40,540 bases of DNA from Verrucomicrobiota bacterium (lineage in GTDB: Bacteria > Verrucomicrobiota > Verrucomicrobiia > Limisphaerales > UBA9464), in contig JANYCC010000252.1 of NCBI GenBank assembly GCA_025360495.1, positions 1 through 40,540 on the forward strand, written 5' to 3'. The position numbers and the translations under genes are program-made. Shown here in pieces: positions 10,281 through 18,795 of this stretch (position 1 is its first letter; each line of letters starts with the position of its first letter). The notes under the pieces are model-generated. The model did no database searches, was not told the origin of the DNA, and worked only from the letters and a program-made list of their open reading frames with translations.

Positions 10281-10777
10281 AATCCCCCGCCATGGCGTTT
10301 TCCGTACCCGCGAAACTGGAGGCTGAGCTCGATGAACTGGTGACCCACTATCCGCAGAAGCGGAGTGCGTCGCTGATGTTCCTCCACGCCTTGCAGGAAC
10401 ACTTCGGCCATCTGCCCAGGGAGGCGGTGGAATGGACCGCGGTGAAACTGGGATTGCAACCGATCAACGTGCACGAGTTGGTCACGTTCTACCCGATGTT
10501 CCGCCAGGAACCGCTGGGTCGCACCCAGATCAAGGTGTGCCGGACGCTGAGTTGCGCGATGGCGGGGAGCGGGGAACTGCGCGGGCATTTCTGCGGGAAG
10601 CTGGGACTGGACCCGCATCATCACGGGCCGCAGACAACACCCGACGGGAAGTTCACCGTGGAATTTGTCGAGTGCCTGGCCAGTTGCGGGACCGCACCGG
10701 TCGTGCTGGTCAATGACGACCTGCTGGAGAAATGCACCGTGGCCGATTGCGACCGGGTGCTGGCCCAGGGCCGGTGA
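10277..10777 (+). CDS. nuoE: NADH-quinone oxidoreductase subunit E (thioredoxin-like 2Fe-2S)
   Basis: CRTLSCAM ... VECLASCGTAPVVLVND; overlaps nuoD stop by 4 nt. Confidence 0.95.
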   Translation: MKSPAMAFSVPAKLEAELDELVTHYPQKRSASLMFLHALQEHFGHLPREAVEWTAVKLGLQPINVHELVTFYPMFRQEPLGRTQIKVCRTLSCAMAGSGELRGHFCGKLGLDPHHHGPQTTPDGKFTVEFVECLASCGTAPVVLVNDDLLEKCTVADCDRVLAQGR

Positions 10778-10816
10778 ACATGAAGACCCCCTCCCATTCA
10801 CGGGTGAAAGCCACCG

Positions 10817-10852
10817 GATCAGTCGGATCCGACCGATCGGTCCGATCGGGTG
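10817..10852. repeat. Degenerate 9-bp tandem repeat built on GATC (4 units)
   Basis: gatcagtcg gatccgacc gatcggtcc gatcgggtg; GATC at 10817, 10826, 10835, 10844 (exact 9-bp spacing). Confidence 0.75.
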
Positions 10853-10862
10853 GGTGTGGCCA

Positions 10863-10886
10863 AAGAAAAACCCCCTCAGAGGGGTT
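10863..10886 (-). terminator. Rho-independent terminator of the minus-strand tRNA-Gln
   Basis: Minus strand AACCCCTCTGAGGGGGTTTTTCTTT: GC stem (CCCCTC/GAGGGG) followed by T-rich tail, just downstream of the tRNA 3' end. Confidence 0.85.
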
Positions 10887-10911
10887 CCGGGTGAACCGAC
10901 TCCAAGGGGGA

Positions 10912-10985
10912 TGGCTGCCCGACATGGATTTGAACCATGACAAGCAGATTCAGAGACTGCTGTGCTACCGTTACACCATCGGGCA
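10912..10985 (-). tRNA. tRNA-Gln (anticodon CUG), CCA encoded
   Basis: Minus strand TGCCCGATGGTGTAACGGTAGCACAGCAGTCTCTGAATCTGCTTGTCATGGTTCAAATCCATGTCGGGCAGCCA; acceptor TGCCCGA/TCGGGCA, anticodon loop CTCTGAA, T-loop GGTTCAAATCC. Confidence 0.93.
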
Positions 10986-11000
10986 GTCGGTAGGGGCGAG

Positions 11001-11028
11001 AGGCTAACGGGAGAACACTTCGAGTCAA
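11001..11028 (-). promoter_or_regulatory. Candidate sigma70-type promoter for tRNA-Gln
   Basis: Minus strand TTGACT (11028-11023), 16-bp spacer, TAGCCT (11006-11001), a short distance before the tRNA 5' end. Confidence 0.45.
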
Positions 11029-11036
11029 GCACGACC

Positions 11037-12461
11037 ATGCCGCAAGAATACCGATTGATCCTGAAGCACGCCGACCAGCCCGGTTACACACCGGACCTCG
11101 CGTGCTATGTGCGCCATGGCGGATACGATGCGCTCAAGAAGGCACTCGCCACCCCGGGTCGGGAATTGCCCGACGGCAAAAAGCAATCGCCGCAGGAGGT
11201 GCTGCGCGACGACGTCCTTAAGTCCGGCCTGCGTGGCCGTGGCGGCGCCGGTTTCTCGGCCGGTCTCAAATGGAGCTTCGTCGATCGGCGCGGCGGCAAG
11301 CCGATCTATCTCATCTGCAACGCCGACGAATCGGAGCCCGGCACCTTCAAGGACCGTCAGATCCTGTATAAGGATCCGCACCAGTTGATCGAGGGCATGG
11401 TGATCTCGTGCTGGGCCAACGACGTCAAACTGGCCTATATCTATATCCGCGGCGAGATGGCGAAAGGGGCGAAGCTGCTGAACCAAGCCCTCGCCGAGGC
11501 CCGTGCGAAGGGTTTTCTCGGCAAGAACATCCTCGGTACCGGTTACGATCTCGAGATCCACATCCATCGCGGCGCCGGTTCCTATATCTGCGGCGAGGAA
11601 ACGGGCCTCATCGAGTCGCTCGAGGGCAAGCGCCCGTACCCGCGGATCAAGCCCCCGTATTTCCCGGCGGTGCTCGGGCTCTATCTCGCGCCCACCATCG
11701 TCAACAACGTGGAAACCCTCTGCCACGTGAAGCACGTCGTGCTGATGGGCGGCGTGGAATATGCGAAGCTTGGCACCCCGAACAACACCGGCACCCGCAT
11801 CGTCTCCCTCAGCGGCGACGTCCAGCAACCTGGCTATTTCGAGGTGGAGGTCGGGAAGGTCACGCTGGGCGAGATCATCTTCGACCGGAATTTCGGCGGC
11901 GGACTCCGGCCCGGGCGTTCGCTCAAGGCCGTCATTCCCGGCGGTTCCTCCTCCAAGGTCCTCAAGGCCGGTGAGAAATTCAAACTGCGGCGCAAGGGTG
12001 CGGACGGCCAGATGTCGGCGGTCGAGGTGGACCTGCTGGACCTGCCTTATGACTTCGATTCGCTGCAGCAGGCGGGGACGATGTCGGGTTCCGGGGCGGT
12101 GATCGTGCTGGATGACACGCGCAGCATGGTCGAGACGCTGGACAACGTGGCCGAGTTTTATGCGCACGAGAGCTGCGGGCAGTGCACGCCCTGCCGCGAA
12201 GGCGCGTTGTGGATGAGCAAGGCGCTGCACCGGATGACCACCGGGGACGGCCGTCGCGAGGACGCCGAGTATCTCCGCCAGATCGCCCAAAACATCCAGG
12301 GCCGGACGATCTGCGCCTTCGGTGAGGCGGCGGCCTGGCCGGTCCTGAGCTTCGTGAAGAAGTTCAATGACGAATTCGTGGCGCGGGGTGCGGCCGATGA
12401 GGCGGCCCGTGCCTCCACCCCGGCCACCGCCGCCCCCGTTGTCCGCGTCGCCCATCCCTGA
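11037..12461 (+). CDS. nuoF: NADH-quinone oxidoreductase subunit F
   Basis: GLRGRGGAGFSAGLKWSF, NADESEPGTFKDRQIL, GAGSYICGEETGLIESLEGKR, ESCGQCTPCREG; ATG at 11037 (MPQEYRLIL). Confidence 0.97.
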   Translation: MPQEYRLILKHADQPGYTPDLACYVRHGGYDALKKALATPGRELPDGKKQSPQEVLRDDVLKSGLRGRGGAGFSAGLKWSFVDRRGGKPIYLICNADESEPGTFKDRQILYKDPHQLIEGMVISCWANDVKLAYIYIRGEMAKGAKLLNQALAEARAKGFLGKNILGTGYDLEIHIHRGAGSYICGEETGLIESLEGKRPYPRIKPPYFPAVLGLYLAPTIVNNVETLCHVKHVVLMGGVEYAKLGTPNNTGTRIVSLSGDVQQPGYFEVEVGKVTLGEIIFDRNFGGGLRPGRSLKAVIPGGSSSKVLKAGEKFKLRRKGADGQMSAVEVDLLDLPYDFDSLQQAGTMSGSGAVIVLDDTRSMVETLDNVAEFYAHESCGQCTPCREGALWMSKALHRMTTGDGRREDAEYLRQIAQNIQGRTICAFGEAAAWPVLSFVKKFNDEFVARGAADEAARASTPATAAPVVRVAHP

Positions 12462-12467
12462 TTTCCC

Positions 12468-14183
12468 ATGTCGAACGCCGCGACCACCGCCCCCGCGCCC
12501 GCCGCCCCGCCCCCGGTCGAGAAGATCCGGATCCGGGTCGATGGCCGTGAGATCGACGTGCCCAAGACCCTGCCGGACTGGCAGGGCAAGCCGCAGGCCA
12601 CGACGATGCTGCAGGCCTGTCATCTCGCCGGCTGCGAGGTGCCGCATTATTGCTATCATCCGAAGCTCCCGGTCGCGGGCAACTGCCGGATGTGCCTGGT
12701 GGAATTCGGCACGCCGGTCATGGATCCGGCCACGCGCAAGCCGGTCCTGAACGAGGACGGTTCGCCGAAGATCGCCCGTTCGGTCCTGCCCTACGAACCG
12801 CAGACCCCGCGCGGTGCCATCGCCTGCGCCACCCCCATTTCACCGGGCATGGAACTCTACCCGGGTTCCCCCGCGACCAAACAGATGCGCGAGGCGGTCT
12901 TGGAATCGCTGCTCATCAATCATCCGCTCGACTGCCCCATCTGCGACCAGGCCGGCGAATGCAAGCTGCAGGAATATTCCGTGCAGCACGGGCAGGCCGG
13001 GAGCCGTTTCGTCGAGGCCAAGGTGCATAAGCCCAAGGCCGTCGACCTCGGGCCCCGGATCGTTCTCGACGACGAACGCTGCATCCTGTGCACCCGCTGC
13101 ATCCGGTTCACCAAGGACATCGCGGGCGACGACGCGCTCGGGATCGTCAACAGCGGATCCTATAACACGATCGCCACTTTCCCGGGACGGCCGTTCGACA
13201 ACAATTACACGCTCAACACCGTCGACCTCTGCCCGGTCGGCGCGCTCACGTCCAAGGATTTCCGGTTCAAGATGCGGGTGTGGTTCCTGCGCGAGACCCG
13301 CAGCGTGTGCACCAGTTGCGGCAGCGGTTGCAACATCACCATCGGATCGCGCGAGGACACCGTTCACCGCTATGAACCGCGGGAAAACGACGCGGTGAAT
13401 TCCAGCTGGATGTGCGATTCCGGCCGCCTGAATTACCGGTGGATCGGGCGACCGGACCGGTTGCAGAACGTCTTGGTGAACGGCATCAAATCGACTTGGA
13501 AAGCGGCGCTCACCGAGATCGGTTCCCGGCTCACCGCGGCTCCGGCCGGCAGCGTGGCCCTGGTCGCCAGCGCGCGCCAGACGTGTGAGGAACTTTACCT
13601 GTTGAAACGGCTCGCGACCCGGTTGGGCGCGGTCACCGACTCGGTCCCGCGGGAAGGGGAGGGCGACCGGTTGTTGGTGGCGGAGGACCGCAACCCCAAC
13701 AGCAATGGCGCGCGTCTGACCGGCATCTGCTATACGGAGATGGGACTGCAATTGCCGCGCATCGCCGACGGGATCCGCAGCGGCGCGATCCGGACCCTGG
13801 TGGTGTTCGGCGAGGACGTGACCCTCCACGGCATCGGACCCGACCTGCTCGCGAAATTGGAGACGCTGGTGGTGAGCGACATCCTGCCGAACGCGACGAC
13901 GGCGGCCGCGCATTATGTGTTGCCGGGTTGTGCGCACGCGGAGAAGCGGGGGACCTTCGTGAACGTGAAGGGACGCCTGCAACGGTTCCTGAAGGCGGTC
14001 GAACCGAAAGGGGACGGCCGGCCCGAAGCGGAATTCCTGCAGGAACTGGCGGCCGGCCTCGGGGTCGGCGGTGGTCATGCGACGATCGAGGGTTTGTTCA
14101 ACCAGATGGCGAAGGACGTGCCGGCCTTCGCGGGGGTCGAATGGGCCCACCTTGGCGACACCGGAGTCAACGTGCCGATCTGA
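12468..14183 (+). CDS. nuoG: NADH-quinone oxidoreductase subunit G, short form (571 aa)
   Basis: N-terminal 2Fe-2S (GCEVPHYCYHPKLPVAGNCRMCLVEFG), His-Cys cluster (HPLDCPICDQAGECKLQ), 4Fe-4S (CILCTRCIRF), CTSCGSGC-x27-C. Confidence 0.94.
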   Translation: MSNAATTAPAPAAPPPVEKIRIRVDGREIDVPKTLPDWQGKPQATTMLQACHLAGCEVPHYCYHPKLPVAGNCRMCLVEFGTPVMDPATRKPVLNEDGSPKIARSVLPYEPQTPRGAIACATPISPGMELYPGSPATKQMREAVLESLLINHPLDCPICDQAGECKLQEYSVQHGQAGSRFVEAKVHKPKAVDLGPRIVLDDERCILCTRCIRFTKDIAGDDALGIVNSGSYNTIATFPGRPFDNNYTLNTVDLCPVGALTSKDFRFKMRVWFLRETRSVCTSCGSGCNITIGSREDTVHRYEPRENDAVNSSWMCDSGRLNYRWIGRPDRLQNVLVNGIKSTWKAALTEIGSRLTAAPAGSVALVASARQTCEELYLLKRLATRLGAVTDSVPREGEGDRLLVAEDRNPNSNGARLTGICYTEMGLQLPRIADGIRSGAIRTLVVFGEDVTLHGIGPDLLAKLETLVVSDILPNATTAAAHYVLPGCAHAEKRGTFVNVKGRLQRFLKAVEPKGDGRPEAEFLQELAAGLGVGGGHATIEGLFNQMAKDVPAFAGVEWAHLGDTGVNVPI

Positions 14184-14195
14184 CCGGGAATCCCC

Positions 14196-15305
14196 ATGTT
14201 CGAGACGCTATTTTCAGATCCGACGGTGCAGTTCATCGCGTTCAGCACGGTGAAGATCCTGGTGGTCTTCGGCGTGGTGATGACCTTCGTCGCCTATGCC
14301 GTGCTGGTGGAGCGGAAGGTCTCGGCCTTCATCCAGGACCGGGTGGGACCGAACCGCACCGCGCCGCCGTTCGTGATGAAGATCCCGGTGATCGGGCCGT
14401 TCCTGGTCCGCTGCGGTATTTTCCAGCCGATGGCGGACGGGTTGAAATTCATCCTGAAGGAGGATTTCACGCCGGATTATGTGCGGAAGGTCTATTTCTG
14501 GCTGGCGCCGGCGATCGCGGTGATCCCGGCGTTCCTGACCCTGGCGGTGATCCCGTTCGGCTCGCAGTTGAGCGCGGGACCCGGCGCGCAGAAGATGGTC
14601 ATCGCCGACCTGAACGTCGGCATCCTTTATACGTTCGGCATCGTGTCGCTCGGAGTGTACGGCATCGTGCTGGCGGGTTGGTCCTCCAATTCCAAGTACC
14701 CGTTCCTCGGCGGCATCCGGTCGAGCGCGCAGATGATCTCCTATGAGCTGGCGATGGGGATGAGCGTGGTGGCGGTGTTCCTGGTGGTGGGCGACCTGAA
14801 CCTGGGGAAGATCGTCAGGTTCCAGGCGGAACACGGCTGGATGATCCTTTATCAGCCGGTGGCCTTCCTGCTGTTCCTGGTGTCGGCGTTTGCGGAGACG
14901 AACCGGCTGCCCTTCGACATGCCGGAGTCGGAAAGCGAGTTGGTGGGTGGTTACCACACCGAATACAGCTCGATGAAGTTCGCGCTCTTTTTCCTGGGCG
15001 AATACGCGAACATGATCGCGAGTTCGGCGATGATGGTGACGCTGTTTTTGGGCGGATGGTCGCTGCCATTCCTCGGGGAGCCGGCAGGTTCGCTGTGGGG
15101 CGGCCTGCTGCACCTGGGGATCTTCGTGGCGAAAATGCTGGTGATGCTGGTGGTGTTCATCTGGGTGCGCTGGATGCTGCCGCGCTTCCGTTATGACCAG
15201 TTGATGGACCTGGGTTGGCGCCGGTTCATACCGCTCGCACTGGCCAACATCGTGGTGACCGCGCTGGTGCTGGCGCTGGTGGACGGCTGGGGGAAAGGGA
15301 CCTGA
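14196..15305 (+). CDS. nuoH: NADH-quinone oxidoreductase subunit H
   Basis: ERKVSAFIQDRVGPNRT, PMADGLKFILKEDFTP, AFAETNRLPFDMPESESELVGGYHTEYSSMKFALFFLGEYANM. Confidence 0.97.
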   Translation: MFETLFSDPTVQFIAFSTVKILVVFGVVMTFVAYAVLVERKVSAFIQDRVGPNRTAPPFVMKIPVIGPFLVRCGIFQPMADGLKFILKEDFTPDYVRKVYFWLAPAIAVIPAFLTLAVIPFGSQLSAGPGAQKMVIADLNVGILYTFGIVSLGVYGIVLAGWSSNSKYPFLGGIRSSAQMISYELAMGMSVVAVFLVVGDLNLGKIVRFQAEHGWMILYQPVAFLLFLVSAFAETNRLPFDMPESESELVGGYHTEYSSMKFALFFLGEYANMIASSAMMVTLFLGGWSLPFLGEPAGSLWGGLLHLGIFVAKMLVMLVVFIWVRWMLPRFRYDQLMDLGWRRFIPLALANIVVTALVLALVDGWGKGT

Positions 15306-15307
15306 TT

Positions 15308-15886
15308 ATGACCAAGGTTGTGGACCGCAAACCGCTGTCTTTTTATGAGCGGACCTATGTGCCGGCGCTCTGGGAGGGCCTCAAGGTCACCGCGCGGCAT
15401 TTCAAGCGCTCGGTGCAGGGCCACAACACCGCCAAGGAACTGGGGGAGGGCTATTATCCCGAGGTGCCGTGGCGCGTGAGCGAGGGCTACCGCGGCGCGC
15501 CCTATCTCGTCCGGGACCAGGACGGCCACACCAAGTGCGTCTCCTGCCAGTTGTGCGAGTTTGTCTGCCCGCCCAAGGCCATCCGCATCACGCCGCCCGG
15601 TCCGGACGGCCCGCCCGCAGACCGCCCGAACGCGGAGAAGATGCCGCGTGAATTTGAGATCAACATGCTCCGGTGCATCTTCTGCGGCCTGTGCCAGGAA
15701 GTCTGCCCGGAGGAGGCGATCTTCCTGGAGGACCATTATTCCCTCACCGGATTGACCCGCGAGGAGATGGTCTTTGACAAGGAACGCCTGCTGAAACTCG
15801 GCGGGGTCCACGCCGGCACCCAGAAGTGGAAAAACAAGCTGGAGGAGGCCGCGGCCCAGGAATCCTTCCCGGTCGCCACCCACTGA
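15308..15886 (+). CDS. nuoI: NADH-quinone oxidoreductase subunit I
   Basis: Two 4Fe-4S motifs CVSCQLCEFVCPPKAI and CIFCGLCQEVCPEEAI; ATG at 15308. Confidence 0.96.
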   Translation: MTKVVDRKPLSFYERTYVPALWEGLKVTARHFKRSVQGHNTAKELGEGYYPEVPWRVSEGYRGAPYLVRDQDGHTKCVSCQLCEFVCPPKAIRITPPGPDGPPADRPNAEKMPREFEINMLRCIFCGLCQEVCPEEAIFLEDHYSLTGLTREEMVFDKERLLKLGGVHAGTQKWKNKLEEAAAQESFPVATH

Positions 15887-15914
15887 CGCAGCACCGGAGC
15901 CACTGGAGACGTCC

Positions 15915-16433
15915 ATGCCAGAATTCACCGACCTGCTTTTTTTCGTGTTCGCCGGGCTGACCCTGTTGTTCGGGTTCCTGTGCGTGGCCAATCCACTCAG
16001 CCGGAACCCGGTCACCAGCGCGATGTTCCTCGTCCTCACCATCATCTCGATGGCGGGATTGTTCGTGCTGCTTCACGCCTTCTTCCTCGCGGCGGTCCAG
16101 ATCCTCGTTTATGCCGGCGCGGTCATGGTCGTCTTCCTCTTCGTGATCATGCTGCTCGATCTCAAGGAGGAGGCCCGCCGGAAACTCAACCGCGTCGCGC
16201 TCACCGCCGGGGTCCTCGCCGTGTCCGGCCTGGCCGCGATCCTCGTCCGCGCCGTCACCGCCGCCCGCCCCGCCGCCCTCGCCCTCAAGGCCGGGCCGCT
16301 CGCCGAGGGTGACACCGCACCGCTCGGCCGCATCCTCTTCCAATCCTACCTCCTCCCGTTCGAGATCCTGTCGATCCTGCTCCTGGTGGCGATGGTCGGC
16401 GTCATCCTGCTCAGCAAAAAGGATCTCCGGTAG
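15915..16433 (+). CDS. nuoJ: NADH-quinone oxidoreductase subunit J
   Basis: Hydrophobic, [53 protein letters not shown]. Confidence 0.94.
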   Translation: MPEFTDLLFFVFAGLTLLFGFLCVANPLSRNPVTSAMFLVLTIISMAGLFVLLHAFFLAAVQILVYAGAVMVVFLFVIMLLDLKEEARRKLNRVALTAGVLAVSGLAAILVRAVTAARPAALALKAGPLAEGDTAPLGRILFQSYLLPFEILSILLLVAMVGVILLSKKDLR

Positions 16434-16449
16434 CCGCGGAGCCGAACCC

Positions 16450-16755
16450 ATGAACGTCACCCTCAATCATTACCTGGTGGTCAGCGTCCTGCTGTTCTGC
16501 CTCGGGCTGTTCGGAGTGCTCGCGCGGCGCAACGTGCTCGTCATCTATATGAGCCTCGAACTGATGCTCAACGCCGCCAACCTCGCCCTGGTCGCCTTCT
16601 CCCGCTTCAACAACAATCTCAACGGCCAGGTGATGGTCTTCTTCATCATCACCGTCGCCGCCGCCGAGGTCGCCGTCGGTCTCTCCCTCATCGTGGCCCT
16701 CTACCGGAAACGGCAGACCGCCCACGTCGAGGATCTCACGTCGCTCAAGCTCTGA
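16450..16755 (+). CDS. nuoK: NADH-quinone oxidoreductase subunit K
   Basis: [35 protein letters not shown]...[22 protein letters not shown] at 16450. Confidence 0.95.
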   Translation: MNVTLNHYLVVSVLLFCLGLFGVLARRNVLVIYMSLELMLNAANLALVAFSRFNNNLNGQVMVFFIITVAAAEVAVGLSLIVALYRKRQTAHVEDLTSLKL

Positions 16756-16765
16756 TCCCCACCCG

Positions 16766-18790
16766 ATGGACGCCCACGCCGCCCAAACCGCCGTCGCCGT
16801 CGCTTCCGGCGCGAAGTACCAGGACCTTGCCTGGATGGTCCTCGCCATCCCGCTCATGACCGGGATCGGCACCTGGTTCCTGCTCCGCCGTCACCAGGCC
16901 CTGACCGCCGGGTTCAACATCGCCGGCGTGCTGCTCAGCTTCGTCCTCGGCGTCATCCTTCTCAACCTCACCGGCGGATCCGACCTCCCCACGACCCCGT
17001 TCCACTGGCTCCCTCTGGAGGGACTCGACCTCACGCTGGGCCTGCTGGTCGACCGGTTGTCGGCGCTGATGACGCTGGTGGTGACCGCGGTGGCGGCTTT
17101 GGTGATGATTTATTCGACGGGTTATATGAAGGGGGACCGGTCCTATAGCCGGTTCTTCTGCACGCTGAGCCTGTTCGTGTCCTCGATGCTGGGGATCGTG
17201 CTCGCGGACAACTTCGTGATGCTCTTCATCTTCTGGGAGTTGGTGGGCGTCTCCTCCTATCTGCTGATCGGGTTCTGGTACGAACGGCCGGCGGCGGGGG
17301 ACGCGGCGAAGAAGGCGTTCCTGACCAATCGCCTCGGGGATTTCGGGTTCCTGCTGGGGATCCTGGTGGTGTGGGGTGCGGCGGGCACGGTGAACTTCAC
17401 CGAACTGGCCGCCAAGTTTCACGCCAACCCCGCGCTGCTGGGACCGATGGCCGGGGTGGCCGGACTGTTGATTTTCCTCGGGGCCATGGGCAAGAGCGCG
17501 CAATTCCCGCTCCATGTGTGGTTGCCCGACGCGATGGAAGGTCCCACTCCGGTCTCCGCGCTGATCCATGCGGCGACGATGGTGGCGGCCGGCGTCTATA
17601 TGCTGTGCCGGGTGTTCTTTCTTTATACGGTGCCGCCGGGTTGGCCCACCCCGCTCGCCTTTCTCGGGGATCTTTCCGCGGCCACGATCATCGCCTGCAT
17701 TGGCGGCTTCACGGCCCTGTTGGCGGCCCTGATCGCGGTCCAACAGAATGACATCAAACGCATCCTGGCCTACTCCACCCTGTCGCAGCTGGGTTACATG
17801 GTGATGGCGGTCGGGTTGGGTGCGCACGCCGGGACCCCGGCCTCGGCCATGTTCCACCTGGTCACGCACGCGTTCTTCAAGGCGATGCTCTTCCTCGGGG
17901 CCGGCTCCGTGATCCATGCCTGCCATCATGAGCAGGACATCTGGAAGATGGGCGGCTTGCGCCAAAGGATGCCGGTGACGTTCTGGACGTTTGTCATCGG
18001 GACGGCCGCGTTGGCCGGACTGCCGCCCTTCAGCGGTTTCTATTCCAAGGACGAGATCCTGGTCACGGCGTTGGAGGCCTCCCCGCTGCTGTTCGGGTTG
18101 GCCGTGCTGGTGGCCTGCCTGACGACGTTTTATATGACCCGGTTGGTGCTCGTCGCCTTCCTCGGTGCGCCGCGTTCGGATCCGGCCGGCCACGCGCACG
18201 AGTCGCCCCGTTCCATGACCTGGCCGTTGATCGCTCTCGCGGTGCCGAGCCTGGGTTTGGCGTGGACCCCGGTCGGGTCGTTCCTGGCCGCGCATTTCGG
18301 CGGGTCCGGACATGCGATGGCCGAAGCGACGGTGGCAGCCCCGGCCGCGGTCGGTGTTCTCCCGATGTTGGAGAACCTGGCCGGCGGGGTGAACGAGGCG
18401 ATGTTCGGTCCGTTCAACCACAATGCGCTGGCGGCCACGATGGGGCTGTTCGCGGTGATCCTGGGAGGCAGCCTGGCCTGGGCCGCGTACGGTCATGCCA
18501 CCAGGGATCCGCTGCCCAAGCTGCTGGGCGGGTTCGGCCGGACCCTGCGCCACAAATTCTATCTCGATGAACTCTACGAAGGCGTGTTCATCCCGTTGCA
18601 CGATCTCGCCGGCACGCTGGCCGACTGGCTGGATCGCTGGCTGCTCAACGGCCTGGTGATCCGTGGGGCCCACGGGTCGGTCGAGTTGATCGGGCGGGCG
18701 CTGCGCCTGGCCCAGACCGGCAATCTCCAGACCTATGCCTTCCTGTTCGCGGCCGGACTCGCGGTCGTCGCCTGGTTCATCCTTCGCTAA
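16766..18790 (+). CDS. nuoL: NADH-quinone oxidoreductase subunit L
   Basis: FIFWELVGVSSYLLIGFWYERPAAGDAAKKAFLTNRLGDFGFLLG, SAQFPLHVWLPDAMEGPTPVSALIHAATMVAAGVYML. Confidence 0.97.
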   Translation: MDAHAAQTAVAVASGAKYQDLAWMVLAIPLMTGIGTWFLLRRHQALTAGFNIAGVLLSFVLGVILLNLTGGSDLPTTPFHWLPLEGLDLTLGLLVDRLSALMTLVVTAVAALVMIYSTGYMKGDRSYSRFFCTLSLFVSSMLGIVLADNFVMLFIFWELVGVSSYLLIGFWYERPAAGDAAKKAFLTNRLGDFGFLLGILVVWGAAGTVNFTELAAKFHANPALLGPMAGVAGLLIFLGAMGKSAQFPLHVWLPDAMEGPTPVSALIHAATMVAAGVYMLCRVFFLYTVPPGWPTPLAFLGDLSAATIIACIGGFTALLAALIAVQQNDIKRILAYSTLSQLGYMVMAVGLGAHAGTPASAMFHLVTHAFFKAMLFLGAGSVIHACHHEQDIWKMGGLRQRMPVTFWTFVIGTAALAGLPPFSGFYSKDEILVTALEASPLLFGLAVLVACLTTFYMTRLVLVAFLGAPRSDPAGHAHESPRSMTWPLIALAVPSLGLAWTPVGSFLAAHFGGSGHAMAEATVAAPAAVGVLPMLENLAGGVNEAMFGPFNHNALAATMGLFAVILGGSLAWAAYGHATRDPLPKLLGGFGRTLRHKFYLDELYEGVFIPLHDLAGTLADWLDRWLLNGLVIRGAHGSVELIGRALRLAQTGNLQTYAFLFAAGLAVVAWFILR

Positions 18791-18795
18791 CCGCC

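Noticed and set aside
11025-12659. 544-aa minus-strand ORF
   Set aside because: Antisense to nuoF and the nuoG start; also crosses the tRNA promoter region.
16745-18673. 642-aa minus-strand ORF rich in His/Gln/Arg
   Set aside because: Antisense to nuoL; typical shadow-ORF composition.
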